Shown in pieces: positions 1 through 10,126 of a stretch of 64,000 nt of DNA. The translations under genes were made by a program, and so were the position numbers. The DNA lies in the NCBI RefSeq assembly GCF_019578655.1, contig NC_063258.1:17178802-17242801 (forward strand). Reading direction: 5' to 3'. Position 1 is the first letter of the stretch; every line of letters starts with the position of its first letter. The notes under the pieces were generated by a model. The model was not told the DNA's origin, made no database searches, and saw only the letters and a program-made list of their open reading frames with translations. This DNA comes from Ricinus communis. Taxonomy: Eukaryota > Streptophyta > Magnoliopsida > Malpighiales > Euphorbiaceae.

Positions 1-714
1 TAAAATAAACAAAAAAAATGAGAATATCGGTAGGATTTCAGATCCGATAAGGAAAGCAATCACAACTTCTTTGTTCTCTTCCATATGGCTAATCGTAAGG
101 GATCAAATGGAATTGATTTAAACACAAGGGTAAACAAAGAACACAAGAGAAATGTTGGACATGAGAATAAGTCTATGCTCGCTAGAGCGGGTGTTGATTA
201 AGTCCAAAAAGTTCTTCAAAGAACCCATAACTTGATTTCTCGCAAGGTAGAATACTGAAATTATATGCTCATTAGCCTCAAATATTCAGTTGCATGTGGT
301 TTTTATAATGCGAAAGCCCTCATTCCATAAGAAGAAGAAACTAGATACTAAATATGAATAATTAAATACATAAAGATAGATAAACTAAATGCTAAATATG
401 AATAAATAAATACAGAAAGATAGATAAACTAAAGTCAAATCAGGAACGAGAGAGGAGTTGATTGGGCAACAACTCTCACAGTCCTAAATTTTATAAGCCA
501 ACTTAATAAAAACAAGGGTAATTTCACGTGGGCATACTTAAAAACACTACGATACAAATTACTTCATTATATGCATTTAAGACATGAGAGCGCTCGAATT
601 CCTCATAGTATTATGCTTGGATTAATTAAAAGCAACATGAGTTCTTCTGTACATGCGTGGATTTATGTCTCATCTTACTTGATCATTAAAGCAAATCATG
701 AATAAGAATATTTG
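1..714 (-). repeat. R repeat, partial copy running in from the left edge
   Basis: On the minus strand this matches the R family that recurs through the window. Recognisable blocks are a TATA-like ACTATAAAA region followed by ATGCAACCGAATA (here near 295-315), a TTTCTTTATTTATTTATTCATATTTAG block, and the CATGGAAGAGAATAAAGAA block (here near 80-95). It carries a short internal duplication at about 340-430, where two near-identical stretches naming a TAAATATGAATAA motif follow each other. No coding potential is seen. It ends where an L-family LTR begins at 715. The family has no name I recognise; it is defined here only by internal repetition. Confidence 0.75.
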
Positions 715-744
715 TGATGAGAACCCATGGTAATGATGCAAATC

Positions 745-900
745 CTACTTGCTCAAGAAATCCTACTTCAACAAGGAGCCCTAATTCCACTAGGAATCCT
801 AATCTAGTAAGGAGCTCTGATGGTATTAGGAGTTCAAGCTACAAAAAGAATCCTATTTCCACTAGGAATCCTAGTCCGATTTGAAGTCCAAGTGAGATTG
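745..900 (+). repeat. 18-bp minisatellite inside LTR L3
   Basis: Successive 18-base units of the form (T)CxACnAGGAnTCCTAAT run through this segment, so a reading frame would encode degenerate hexapeptides such as STRNPN or TRSPNS. The same array is present near the 5' end of L LTRs at 38690-38850 on the plus strand and at 36945-37160 and 40010-40205 on the minus strand. It sits upstream of the TATA box, in U3. Whether it is translated is unknown. Confidence 0.75.
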
Positions 901-1229
901 GGCTTAATCAAGATAATGGGCCATAAAATACTCTTATCAACTCAATCCAACATATGGAGGCATGATCAAGACAAGATAAGCCCAAGATAATCAAGTCAAG
1001 CTATTTGGAGTCTAATACTCAAGAATCGGCCGCATATCACATATTACTTAAGCTCAATTGTCATGTTTATTAATAGACTAGGGTTGGATGAATTTTAGAA
1101 GTATTTGTTCATTTAAAGAAGTCTTTTAATGGTTAGGAGTCTTGTTTTAAGTTATCCTTTTAGTTTAGGAGCTCTATTCCTAGTCTTATTGTTATTTGTT
1201 TCCTTATCATTATAGATAGGTTTCTTTAA

Positions 1230-1244
1230 GGCTTATATAAGCTA
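1230..1244 (+). promoter_or_regulatory. TATA box of LTR L3
   Basis: GGCTTATATAAGCTAG is shared in the same relative position by every L copy (for example near 39210 on the plus strand, 36615 and 41170 on the minus strand, and 63645). Position and conservation suit the core promoter of the LTR, with the transcription start expected some 30 bases downstream near the conserved TAGTACGAATTT. Inference from position only. Confidence 0.55.
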
Positions 1245-1430
1245 GTACGAATTTCTATGTAAAGGGAGTTGTTAAATATTGATTATTTTGGAGCTAATTC
1301 TCCTCTTTTGTTCTTAATGAACTTGGTGAATTTATCAAGTGAAGCCTTGGTGTTTTACAAACTTAGTTTAACTTAAACTTATGTTTATGTTAAACATCCT
1401 ATAATTCTTTAAAATTAAAGATCTTAAGTA

Positions 1431-3636
1431 CAAGTTATTTAAGGGTCCTATTGGGAGTTAGAGTTTCTTTGCTGGATTAGGTGAATGATCCTTGGTCAAG
1501 ACATCAACATTGAATACGGTTCGGCAAAAGTTAGCCACGTTCATATCAATCTATCGAAAACAACATGAGTTCTCATCTTGCTTGGTCACTAAGGTAATCC
1601 CCAATGCCACCTATCAAGCTTTTTAATTGCACTCCCATGATTCCTTACATTAATCCTTATGTCATTAGGAATCGTCATCCTTAGAGAAGTAAGGAATGAT
1701 GGATATCCCAATAGTGCAAATCATGAATAAGAATATCTAGGTGTGCCTCGGTTCTCGTTGTTCCCTCTTTCCTCTAAAAGATTCATCCGTGATCATTCAA
1801 AAAATGATATCAATACTCGATCAACTAATTTTCTTTCTTCGCTGATATGCATAGTTTTACATATATTTGCTGATTATTATGAATTTTCTTAGCATTTATT
1901 GTGTTTTCATTCCAACATCACCCGTGTTTTGTGTCCTTTCGTGTTTCAGGAGATTTTATAGGTCCATAATCAGTGCTTTATCAATTTTAGATCAATTTCG
2001 GGCGAAAAACGGATTGAAAAAGAAACTTTGTGACCTTGGTTTGACTTTTGGAAAGTCAACACGACTCGTGTTGGATCCCGTGCAGAAATTCCAAACCGTG
2101 TAGCTTGAGCACTTTGAAGCAGCATGTTTTTCGAGGATACCACTCCCTAGAGCACGGCACGACACAAGTTATATAAGGGTCCTATTGGGAGTTAGAGCTC
2201 TTTTGCTTGATTAGGTGAATGATCCTTGGTGAAGACATCAACATTGAATACGGTTTGGCACAAGTTAGCCACGTTCATATCAATCTATCGAAAACAACAT
2301 AAGTTCTCGTCTTGCTTGATCATTAAGGTAATCCCCAATGCCACCTATCAAGCTTGTTAATTGCACTCCCATGATTCCTTACGTCAATCCTTATGTCACT
2401 AGGAGTCGTCATCCTTAGAGAAGTAAGGAATGATGGATATCCTAATAGTGCAAATCATGAATAAGAATATCTAGGTGTGCCTCGGTTCTCGTTGTTCCCT
2501 CTTTCCTTTGAAAGATTCGTCCGTGATCATTCAGAAAATGATATCAATACTCGATCAACTAATTTTCTTTCTTCGCTGATCTGCATAGTTTTATACATAT
2601 TTGCTGACATATTATTGTGAGTTTTCTTAGCATTTATTGTGTTTTCATTCCAAGATCACCCGTGTTTTGTGTCCTTTCGTGTTTCAGGAGGTTTTATAGG
2701 TCCATAATCAGTGCTTTAGCAATTTTAGATCAATTTCGGGCGAAAAATGGATTGAAAAAGAAACTTTGTAACCTTGGGTTGACTTTTGGAAAGTCAACAC
2801 GACTCGTGTTGGATTCCGTGCAGAGATCCCAGACCGTGTAGCTTAAGCACTTTAAAGCAGCACATTTTTCGAGGATACCACGCCCGAGAGCACGACACAT
2901 CACAAGTTATTTAAGGGTCCTGTTGGGAGTTAGAGTTCTTTTGCTTGATTAGGTGAATCATCCTTGGTGAAGACATCAACATTGAATACGGTTTGGCACA
3001 AGTTAGCCACGTTCATATCAATCTATCGAAAACAACATGAGTTCTCATCTTGCTTGATCATTAAGGTAATCCCCAATGCCACCTATCAAGCTTGTTAATT
3101 GCACTCCCACGATTCCTTACGTCAATCCTTATGTCATTAGGAGTCATCATCCTTAGAGAAGTAAGGAATGATGGATATCCCAATAGTGCAATTCATGAAG
3201 AAGAATATCTAGGTGTGCCTCGGTTCTAGTTGTTCCCTCTTTCCTCTAAAAGATTCATCCGTGATCATTCAAAAAATGATATGAATACTCGATCAACTAA
3301 TTTTCTTTCTTCGCTGATCTGCATAGTTTTACATATATTTGCTGACATATGATTGCAAATTTTCTTAGCATTTATTATGTTTTCATTCTAAGATCACCTT
3401 TGTTTTGTGTCCTTTCGTGTTTTAGGAGATTTTATAAGTCCATCATCAGTGCTTTAGCAATTTTAGATCAATTTCGTGCGAACAACGGATTGAATAAGAA
3501 ACTTTGTGACCTTGGGTTGACTTTTGGAAAGTCAACACGACTCATGTTGGATCCCGTGCAGAGATTCCAGACTGTGTAGCTTAAGCACTTCGAAGCAACA
3601 TGTTTTACGAGGACACCACGCCCTAGAGCACGACAC
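1431..3636 (+). repeat. Three-unit tandem array of a composite ~736 bp unit
   Basis: Units lie at 1431-2164, 2165-2902 and 2903-3636. Each unit is a chimera: the last ~118 bp of the L3 LTR (starting CAAGTTATTTAAGGGTCC, ending CACGTTCATATCA), then ~295 bp of R in reverse orientation, then the first ~321 bp of the Athila LTR starting TGATCTGCATAG. Unit 3 runs on without a break into the full Athila-1 5' LTR, so the array arose by duplication after L3 and Athila-1 had both landed in R. The duplication joint is GACAC^AAGTT, with a two- to three-base overlap. The short ORFs of about 75 codons repeated in each unit lie in LTR sequence and are not taken as genes. Confidence 0.85.
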
Positions 3637-4389
3637 GTGTTGGTTAACACGAGCCAATACATGGCCCGTGTTTGCTAACACGTGCAAGAAAACAGCCATG
3701 CTAGATTCAGTTCATTCTGTCAATTTGAGTCCAACACGGCTGGAACACGCCCGTAATTGCACAATGAATAAAAAGAACGAGCCAAAAAGAGAAAATAGAG
3801 TTATGGATCAGTGATTTTGATTTTTGATCTTTCGTTGTAATTTTGCTAGAGGTGTTGTCAAGCATTTCAGGGGCTTCCAGGAAATTGATTCCACCTTGGA
3901 ACGTCAGATTCGTGATATGGATTTTGGATTGAAGATTGAGGAGGAGTTTGTAGCAAAGCTGTTCATCCAATTCTAGGAAAAGGGTGTATATGCCTCAATT
4001 TCTTTGTTCTTTAATTGTAATTGAGTTCTTATTTGCTTTAGAGAGGGAAACCAAATTTAGTTTAGAATCCGTCCACGGGTAGCATAATCGGACTCAATAA
4101 TCTATTATCTTTTGTTTGATAGCCAACTAGTCTAGGTCCTCTTTGGGTTTGCTTTCTTGTCTTGATTATTCTATTTGCTCATTCATTCTCGCATTACACT
4201 TAGAATTTAGTTTTTAGTAAATATAGAAACCTCTGTTATTAATTTTAGGCTAGAAAACAAGGAATGAAGTAGTAACTCTAGGATTTCACTTTCTTGAGGG
4301 ATACAAATATTTTTAATACTTGCCATTATGCTAGGCTCCATCGATAGGTTCATTGTCTTAGTTGTAGTTGCATAAGCATATGCGCATCA
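3315..4389 (+). mobile_element. Athila-1 5' LTR
   Basis: Starts TGATCTGCATAG and ends GCGCATCA, followed after six bases by a tRNA-Asp primer site. It aligns with the Athila-2 5' LTR (20878-22346) and the Athila-1 3' LTR (15961-17104). A block of several hundred bases present in Athila-2 (from TTTTAGACATGAACATG to the CTCGAGAGGGAAA segment) is missing at about 4043, so this copy is a deleted LTR of 1075 bp. The U3/R part near 3600-3770 has the CACGGCCCGTGTT palindromic motifs shared by all Athila LTRs here. It was inserted in R: R sequence ending TCTTTCTTCGC abuts the TG. Confidence 0.85.
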
Positions 4390-4395
4390 AGTTTT

Positions 4396-4413
4396 TAGCG
4401 CTGTTGTCGGGGA
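4396..4413 (+). other. Primer binding site, tRNA-Asp type
   Basis: TAGCGCTGTTGTCGGGGA differs at three positions from TGGCGCCGTTGCCGGGGA, the complement of the plant tRNA-Asp 3' end used by many Athila elements. All three differences are G to A or C to T. It lies six bases after the LTR end. This anchors the LTR boundary and shows the element's plus orientation. Confidence 0.85.
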
Positions 4414-4544
4414 ATCTTTGTTCGAAAACTAAAGTGAAATTTGCTATTTGTTACTTTAGCCATATTTCTTTTCTGCTTTTGTCATATACTTTTAATTCAT
4501 TTATTTGTTTGGTTTGTTGCTGCATTGTTCATTTCAGATAGTTT

Positions 4545-4753
4545 ATGACCAAGAGTTCTAATCTTGCACCAATAGACCCTCTTCCCGAGCCAAATCAGTC
4601 CTTCAAGCAACTAAGGAAGTAATTAGACGTGGAGGAGGAGGAGCAGATTGAGATTCATGTCCATACACCAGTAGACATGGCAGACGACAATAATAACATC
4701 ACTGAAGCAAATAGGATGATATACGAGTTTGCTAGACCTTCCTTGTAAGGGAC
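4545..4753 (+). pseudogene. gag: Athila-1 gag, 5' part
   Basis: The ATG at 4545 matches the gag start of Athila-2 at 22503 (MTKSSNLAPIDPLP here, MTRSSNPAPIDPLP there). Gag forms the particle core of the retrotransposon. The frame stops at a TAA near 4620 (an Arg/Lys codon in Athila-2), then continues as LDVEEEEQIEI and YEFARPSL before being split by a solo LTR at 4754. The gene resumes at 6236. Dead copy. Confidence 0.8.
4749..4753 (+). repeat. Target site duplication, left copy (GGGAC)
   Basis: Pairs with AGGAC at 6236-6240 around the solo LTR. Athila-2 shows AGGAC at the empty site, so the left copy carries the mutation. Confidence 0.75.
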
Positions 4754-6235
4754 TGATTTGCATAAAATACACACATCTAAATGGGGTTTTTAAGGCTGAT
4801 TTTATGTACATTTGGATGTGAATTGGTCCCAACACTCACTCTATGCATCTGTTTGTGTGCATTAGGTCCACAAGAGGGCAAAGAGTGATAAAGGGAAGAA
4901 TTGGAGTAGAATTGGAAGTCAAAGTTACTGAAACAAGTCGAGTTTGTGCATAAGAAAGCTGAACACGGCCCTGTTGATTTTAACACTGGCCGTGTTCCCA
5001 ACACGGGCACCAAAACGACTGTGTTAGGTGCATTTGACAACAAAAAAAAGATGCGTTAAGGAGCACGACCACAGAGAGTAACACGGGCATCAACACCAGG
5101 CCGTGTTCCCAACACGAGCATCAACACCAGGCCGTGTTCCCAACACGGGCATCAACACCAGGTCGTGTTCCCAACACAGGCATCAACACGGCCATGTTCA
5201 CGATAGCATGAAGAATTAATTAAAAGAAAGAAAAGAGGAAAATGCAAAAAGAGTAGGGTTAGGACGTCCCAAACTCATTTCTTTCTCTCTCTAAGGGTTT
5301 TCTGAGCTGGAACTAAGGAAAAAGGACACTTGGACCAAGGTTTCAATTGGATTCTCTTTAAAGATTGAAGATTGGGCGAGGTTCTTTGATTGGTATCAAT
5401 TCGAGCAAGAGGAACAAGAATCGATTCAAGATTGGGCAAGAGGAATTGGAGCTGTTTACTCTCATCCAAGGGTGTATTCGGGATTCTCTACCTTTACTCA
5501 TTATTGTAATTGAATTCTTGTGGGTTTTAATAATGAACATGATTAGCTAAACCTGTCAACCCATTGGGGTTCTTTATCTAGGGATTTTTGTACTTAACTT
5601 TTGAATTAAATGTATTGATTCTCAATATTGGTTTGCAATGAAAGTGCTTATTGATTTGTTCTTCATATCTTGTTGAATGATTATTGGAATTTGAATGTTC
5701 TTGAGAAAGATGTTTAGGTTTGGATTGTTCTTTGCAACCTAGAATTGAATTCGCTTAGAGATAGAGTGTTTGTTCTACCGGATTGAGAATTAACAACTCT
5801 CAATAGTGTTAAATGGTACATAATGCTAATTTAGCTAATTAGAGTTAGGAAGACATTTCAACCTAATTAATCTAAGTTAAGATGTTAGTGTCCTTGAGAA
5901 AGGCGTTAATTCCATAGAGATTTTCCCACGGAAATTGAATTCAAGCAATCAATTCCATCTTTAGTTTCCATTCTCTAGAGATAAGAATTCCCAAGGGGTT
6001 ATTCCTTAACTTGAATTAATCCTTCCCTAGTAGCCGTAATTAGACAACAATTAGATTAGGTGTTAGTTAATTTAGGAATTATTCATCATTCATTTTAGGC
6101 TGATATAACAGAGAACAAAGGAGTAACTCTGGGCTTTCACTTTCCTGAGGAATACGACCTTGATACTCGCCATTAGTGCTAGACTGCATCGATATGTACA
6201 TTGCCTTAGATTATAGCTGTATAAATAGCCCATCA
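4754..6235 (+). mobile_element. Solo LTR inserted in Athila-1 gag
   Basis: A 1482 bp LTR beginning TGATTTGCATAAA and ending AGCCCATCA. It interrupts gag between the YEFARPSL segment and the segment that continues in Athila-2. Flanking five bases are GGGAC (4749-4753) and AGGAC (6236-6240); the uninterrupted Athila-2 has AGAGGACC here, so this is a target site duplication with one transition. The LTR belongs to a related Athila-like family: it has the CACGGCCGTGTT motifs and the terminal GCCATTAGTGCTAG/CTGCATCGATA block seen at Athila LTR ends. No internal domain remains, so it arose by LTR-LTR recombination. Confidence 0.88.
5085..5191 (+). repeat. 31-bp tandem repeat in the solo LTR
   Basis: Three full units (5085-5115, 5116-5146, 5147-5177) and a partial fourth begin with GGGCATCAACACCAGG and end with TTCCCAACAC. 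They are GC-richer than the surroundings and sit in the U3-like part of the LTR. The CCGTGTT/AACACGG elements make each unit partly palindromic. A role in transcription is possible but not shown. Confidence 0.85.
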
Positions 6236-6240
6236 AGGAC
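6236..6240 (+). repeat. Target site duplication, right copy (AGGAC)
   Basis: Right partner of 4749-4753; directly follows the terminal CATCA of the solo LTR. Confidence 0.75.
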
Positions 6241-7740
6241 GCACACTAGTATATTAAGGCCATCTGTTGCATCGAACAATTTTAAAATTAAGCCAAATGT
6301 CATTCAGATGGTGCAGCAGAGTGTACAGTCTGGAGGCTTGCCCAGTGAAGATCCTAATGCCCACATTGCGAATTTTTTGGAGATTTGTGATACCTTCATG
6401 ATAAATGGGACTACTGATGATGCCATTCGGCTTAGGTTGTTCCCATTTTCCTTGAGGGGTAGAGCAAAAAGATGACTACAGTCCCTACTAGCTAACACTA
6501 TCACCACCTAGAGTTCTTTGATTGAGAAATTTCTTTATAAGTACTTTACTCCTGCTAAGACTGCAAAGATGCGTAATGATATTTCTTTTTTTGTGCAGTT
6601 TGATGATGAGAGCATGTATGATGCATAGGAGAGGTACAAGGACATGTTGAGATGTCGCCCACACCACGGTTTGCCATCATGGATGCAAGTGTAGACTTTT
6701 TACAGTGGCATGAACTCAGCCACAAGGCATATAGTAGATGCAGTTGTAGGTGGGGCCATCAACAGTAAGACGCCAGAATAGGCCAGGACGGCAAGGACTG
6801 GTGAACCAGGTAGATTCTACATCAACCTTGGCAGCTCAAGTGGAGCTTCTAGCCAAGAAGATTGACCAACTCCAGATGCCATTCCAAGCAGCACAGCTTG
6901 ACCGAGATTTTTATGGTGGTCCGCACTACAATGCAAACTGTAATGCGAGAGGTATATTTGCTTCTTCAGTATCTTCTTGTTCTACTGACCATGAACAAAT
7001 TGATTATGTAGGAAATGCACCAGGCAGCAGAATAACCCGTACAATAACACATACAACCTACGGTAGAGAAACCATCCCAACTTCGGGTGGCAAAATAACA
7101 ATATCTAGGGTCCACCAAGATTTCAACGGTTGCACCAGCAGCAACCCCAACAGCAGACTATTCTCCCTCAACTATCTCAGAACTAGGAGAAGAAGCCCAA
7201 TTTAGAGGAGTTGATGATGAAGTTTGTGTCCACTTTAGAGAACATGTTTCAGTAGAAGGACATAACTCTTAGAAATCAATAGGCCTTCATAAAGAATTTG
7301 GAGAATCAGATAGGCCAGATTTCTAAGATGTTGGCTGAGAGACAGCCAGGGACGCTGCCCAGAACCACAAAGTCAAACCCGAGGGAGCATGTCAAGGCTG
7401 TCACCTTGAGATAAGGTAAGCAGTTAGCTAGCTCTTTACCTATGGCTAATGATGATGTTGTTGTGCAAGATGAGCCAGCCAGGAAGGAGCCAGAGCCTAA
7501 GGTGATAGAGCCTGCATGAACCAAGGACAAGAAGAAGAGTCCTGTGAGAGAATACCAGCTGCCAATTCCATATCCTACCAGGTTAAAGCAGGATAAGATT
7601 GATCAACAGTTTGGTAAGTTTTTGGATTTATTTAAGCAGCTGAGGATTAACTACCTTTTGTTGAGGCTATATCATAGATGCCCAGGTATGCGAGATTCCT
7701 GAAAGAGATTCTAAGTAACAAAAGGAAGCTGGAAGACTTA
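6236..7740 (+). pseudogene. gag: Athila-1 gag, 3' part
   Basis: Conceptual translation gives the Athila gag core: [36 protein letters not shown], a WMQV.TFYSGMNSATR segment (6678-6725), then LAAQVELLAKKIDQLQMPF (about 6828-6885) and an Asn-rich tail near 7040-7130. In-frame stops occur near 6473, 6510, 6627 and 6690, and a deletion near 6770 fuses DK-type residues out of frame (Athila-2 keeps the extra segment encoding a Leu-Ile-Glu-Glu-Met run). No CCHC knuckle is visible, as is usual in Athila gag. Position before protease and match to Athila-2 leave little doubt. Confidence 0.8.
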
Positions 7741-8272
7741 GGCTAGTGACACTAAATGAGCAGTGCTCAGCCATTCTTCAAAACAAGCTGCCAGTAAAGA
7801 GGCGTGATCCGGGGAGTTTTACTGTTCTTTGTATTATTGGTGATTTGTATATTAATGATGCTTTAGTTGATTTAGGAGCTAGCATCAATTTAATGCCTAG
7901 TAGTTTGTTTAAAAAATTAGATTTGAGTGACCAAAACCTACTAGGATGAGCGTACAGTTAGCGGATAGGACTATGAAATTTTCTAAGGGAATAGTTGAGG
8001 ATGTACTTGTTAAGGTAGACAAGTTTATATTTCTTATTGATTTTGTTGTTATGGATATGGAAGGTGAGAGTAGTGTCCTTTTAATCCTAGGTAGACCTTT
8101 CCTGGCAACATCTAGGGCTGTTATAGATGTGTGTGATGGGAAGTTACAGCTTAGAGTCGATGATAAGACTATTACCTTTGACCTTAGCACTTCTTTGAGA
8201 CATTCACTTGACCATAATGATACTGTATACTCTATGGATATTATGGATGATATTGTGGGATCTCAATTGTAG
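7741..8272 (+). pseudogene. Athila-1 protease region
   Basis: Translation of 7746-7949 and 7946-8272 contains the retroviral-type aspartic protease signature DLGASINLMPSSLF (about 7868-7910) and the ILGRPFLATSRAV segment (about 8087-8120) typical of Athila. The catalytic Asp is present, with Leu instead of Ser/Thr next to it, which is usual in this lineage. A frameshift near 7945 splits the domain and a stop follows at 8270. In an active element it would cut the Gag-Pol precursor. It lies directly after gag and before reverse transcriptase. Confidence 0.82.
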
Positions 8273-8341
8273 GGGATATTACTAGCTTGTTTGGTGGCTA
8301 GGAAGGTCTGCTAACCATTTTGTTGATATTGACAGGTTAGG

Positions 8342-9538
8342 GTGCAGAAATTAAGACCTTCACTTGAGGAGCCACCAGCCCTAGAGTTGAAGGAGTTGCC
8401 TAAGCACTTGAGGTATGCCTATCTAGATGAGGCGGAGAAGTTGCCGGTGATCATTGCAGCTTATTTGACTCATGAGGAAAAGGAGATGACTTTGGCCTCT
8501 CTCAGGAAGTACCCTGAGGCCTTTGCATACAAGATTGTAGACATTCCTGGAATCAGCCCCAGCTATTTTTCGCATAAGATCCTGATGGAGGATAGTTATA
8601 GGCTAGTGATACAGCCACAACGACGATTGAACCCAAACATGATGGAAGTAGTCAAGAAGGAGGTAATTAAACTTCTGGATGTAGGTTTGATTTACCTTAT
8701 TTCTGACAGCTCTTGGGTTAGTCCTATGCAGGTTGTGCCCAAGAAGGGAGGTATGACGGTGGTCAAGAATGAGAAGGATAAGCTGATACCGATTAAGACG
8801 GTAACTGGTTTCTAAGTTTGCATTGATTACAAGAGGCTCAATAATGCAACTCGTAAGGACCATTTTCCCCTTCCTTTTATTGACTAGATCTTAGAGCGTT
8901 TATCAAGGCATATGTTTTATTGCTTCCTTGATGGTCTTTCAAGTTATTTTCAGATTCCCAATGCACCTGAGGACCAAGAGAAAACCACTTTCACTTGCCT
9001 TTATGGTACGTTTGCTTACAAGAGGATGCCATTCAGATTGTGCAATGCACCTACTACTTTCCAGAGGTGTATGATGGCGATCTTTCATGACATGATTGAA
9101 GAATCCATGGAGGTGTTCATGGATGATTTCTCGATATTTGGTTACTCTTTCTCCCATTGTTTGCTTAATTTAGAGTGTATACTTGCACGCTCTGTAGAAG
9201 CTAACCTTATGTTGAATAGGAAAAAGTGCCATTTTATGTTGAGAAAGGGTATTGTGCTAGGGCATAAGATTTCACTTGCCGGGATGGAGGTAGATAGAGC
9301 TAAGGTAGAGACCATTACTAAGTTGCTATCCCCTAGCTCAGTTAAGGCTGTTAGGAGTTTCCTTGGCCATGCAGGTTTTTATAGAAGGTTCATTAAGGAC
9401 TTTTCTAAGCTTGCTAGACCTTTGACTCAATTGCTTGTAAAAAGCATTCCATTTATATTTTCTGATGACTGTTTGCAAGCCTTTGAGTTACTTAAAGAGA
9501 AACTAACTACAACCCTTATTATGGTTTCACCTAAATGA
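8342..9538 (+). pseudogene. Athila-1 reverse transcriptase
   Basis: Copies the element's RNA into DNA. Seen in order: KEVIKLLDVGLIY and SWVSPMQVVPKKGG (about 8660-8755), VCIDYKRLNNATRKDHFPLP (8814-8876), YFQIPNAPEDQEKTTF (8947-8994), and the active-site box FMDD (9116-9127); Phe in place of Tyr is normal for Athila. Then GIVLGHKISLAGMEVDRAK and RSFLGHAGFYRRFIKDFSK lead into the connection. Stops at about 8813 and 8886 (the latter TAG where the family has Gln) break the frame, and another TGA ends it at 9536. The stretch 8273-8341 matches the protease-RT linker with deletions. Confidence 0.88.
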
Positions 9539-10126
9539 GGGCTGCCTTTTGAGCTAATGTGTGGTGCTAGTGATTTTGCAGTTGGAGCTGTTTTAGGATA
9601 GAGGATTGATAATAAGTTCCAACCTATTTATTATGCTAGCAAGACATTGAGAGATGCCTAGGAGCACTATACCACTACTGCAAAGGAGTTACTTGGTATG
9701 GTATACGTGTTCGACAAATTTCGCTCATACTTGGTGCTATCTAAGACCGTGGTCTACACGGATCATTCGATGTTGAGGTACTTGTTTGGGAAGCATGATG
9801 CTAAGCCGAGACTCATTCGTTGGATTTTACTTTTGCAGGAATTTGACATTGAGATCATTTACGGATAAGAAGGATGCGAAGAACTTGGCCGTAGATCATC
9901 TTTGGATATTGGAGAACCCGAGCCTAGATGCATTTAATGAAAGGGCTATTCATGACAGTATTTCGGATGAGTACTTATGCTCTATTCAGGTATCTTCGGA
10001 TGTCCCTTGGTTTTCCAATTTTTTAAATTACTTGGTTACAAAGGTCTTACCAAAGGGTATGACATTTCAGCAAAAGAAGAAATTCTTTGCTGATTTAAAG
10101 TACTAAATTTGGTGATTCGGTGATGC
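9539..10126 (+). pseudogene. Athila-1 RNase H region
   Basis: Continues the pol frame: GLPFELMCGASDFAVGAVLG then TAG, PIYYASKTLRDA then [40 protein letters not shown] and EFDIEIIYG. These are RNase H motifs of Ty3/gypsy pol, including the Asp of the C(A/G)ASD box and the YTDH box. Two stops are TAG at Gln positions (near 9599 and 9659). After 9870 the frame decays and carries small indels before the integrase zinc-binding part. Confidence 0.8.

Larger units (their letters stand above)
715..1548 (+). mobile_element. L-family LTR (copy L3)
   Basis: An 834 bp sequence starting TGATGAGAACC and ending CGTTCATATCA, matching other L copies that start TGATATGAACC and end ATATCA. In order it holds an 18-bp minisatellite (745-900), a diverged U3, a TATA box in GGCTTATATAAGCTAG (1230-1244), and a U5-like segment. 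The L family is assigned to the chromovirus because another copy (38653-39539) is followed two bases later by an initiator-Met primer site. The flanks ATTTG and ATCTA resemble each other only weakly, so whether this was a clean solo LTR is uncertain. Confidence 0.7.

Noticed and set aside
1867..3579. Three similar ORFs of 74-78 codons (1867-2103, 2617-2841, 3349-3579)
   Set aside because: They lie in the Athila LTR part of the tandem unit; their similarity comes from the duplication and no protein family is recognised.
5085..5191. Possible CRISPR-like array
   Set aside because: The 31-bp units are directly adjacent with no spacers and lie within a plant LTR.
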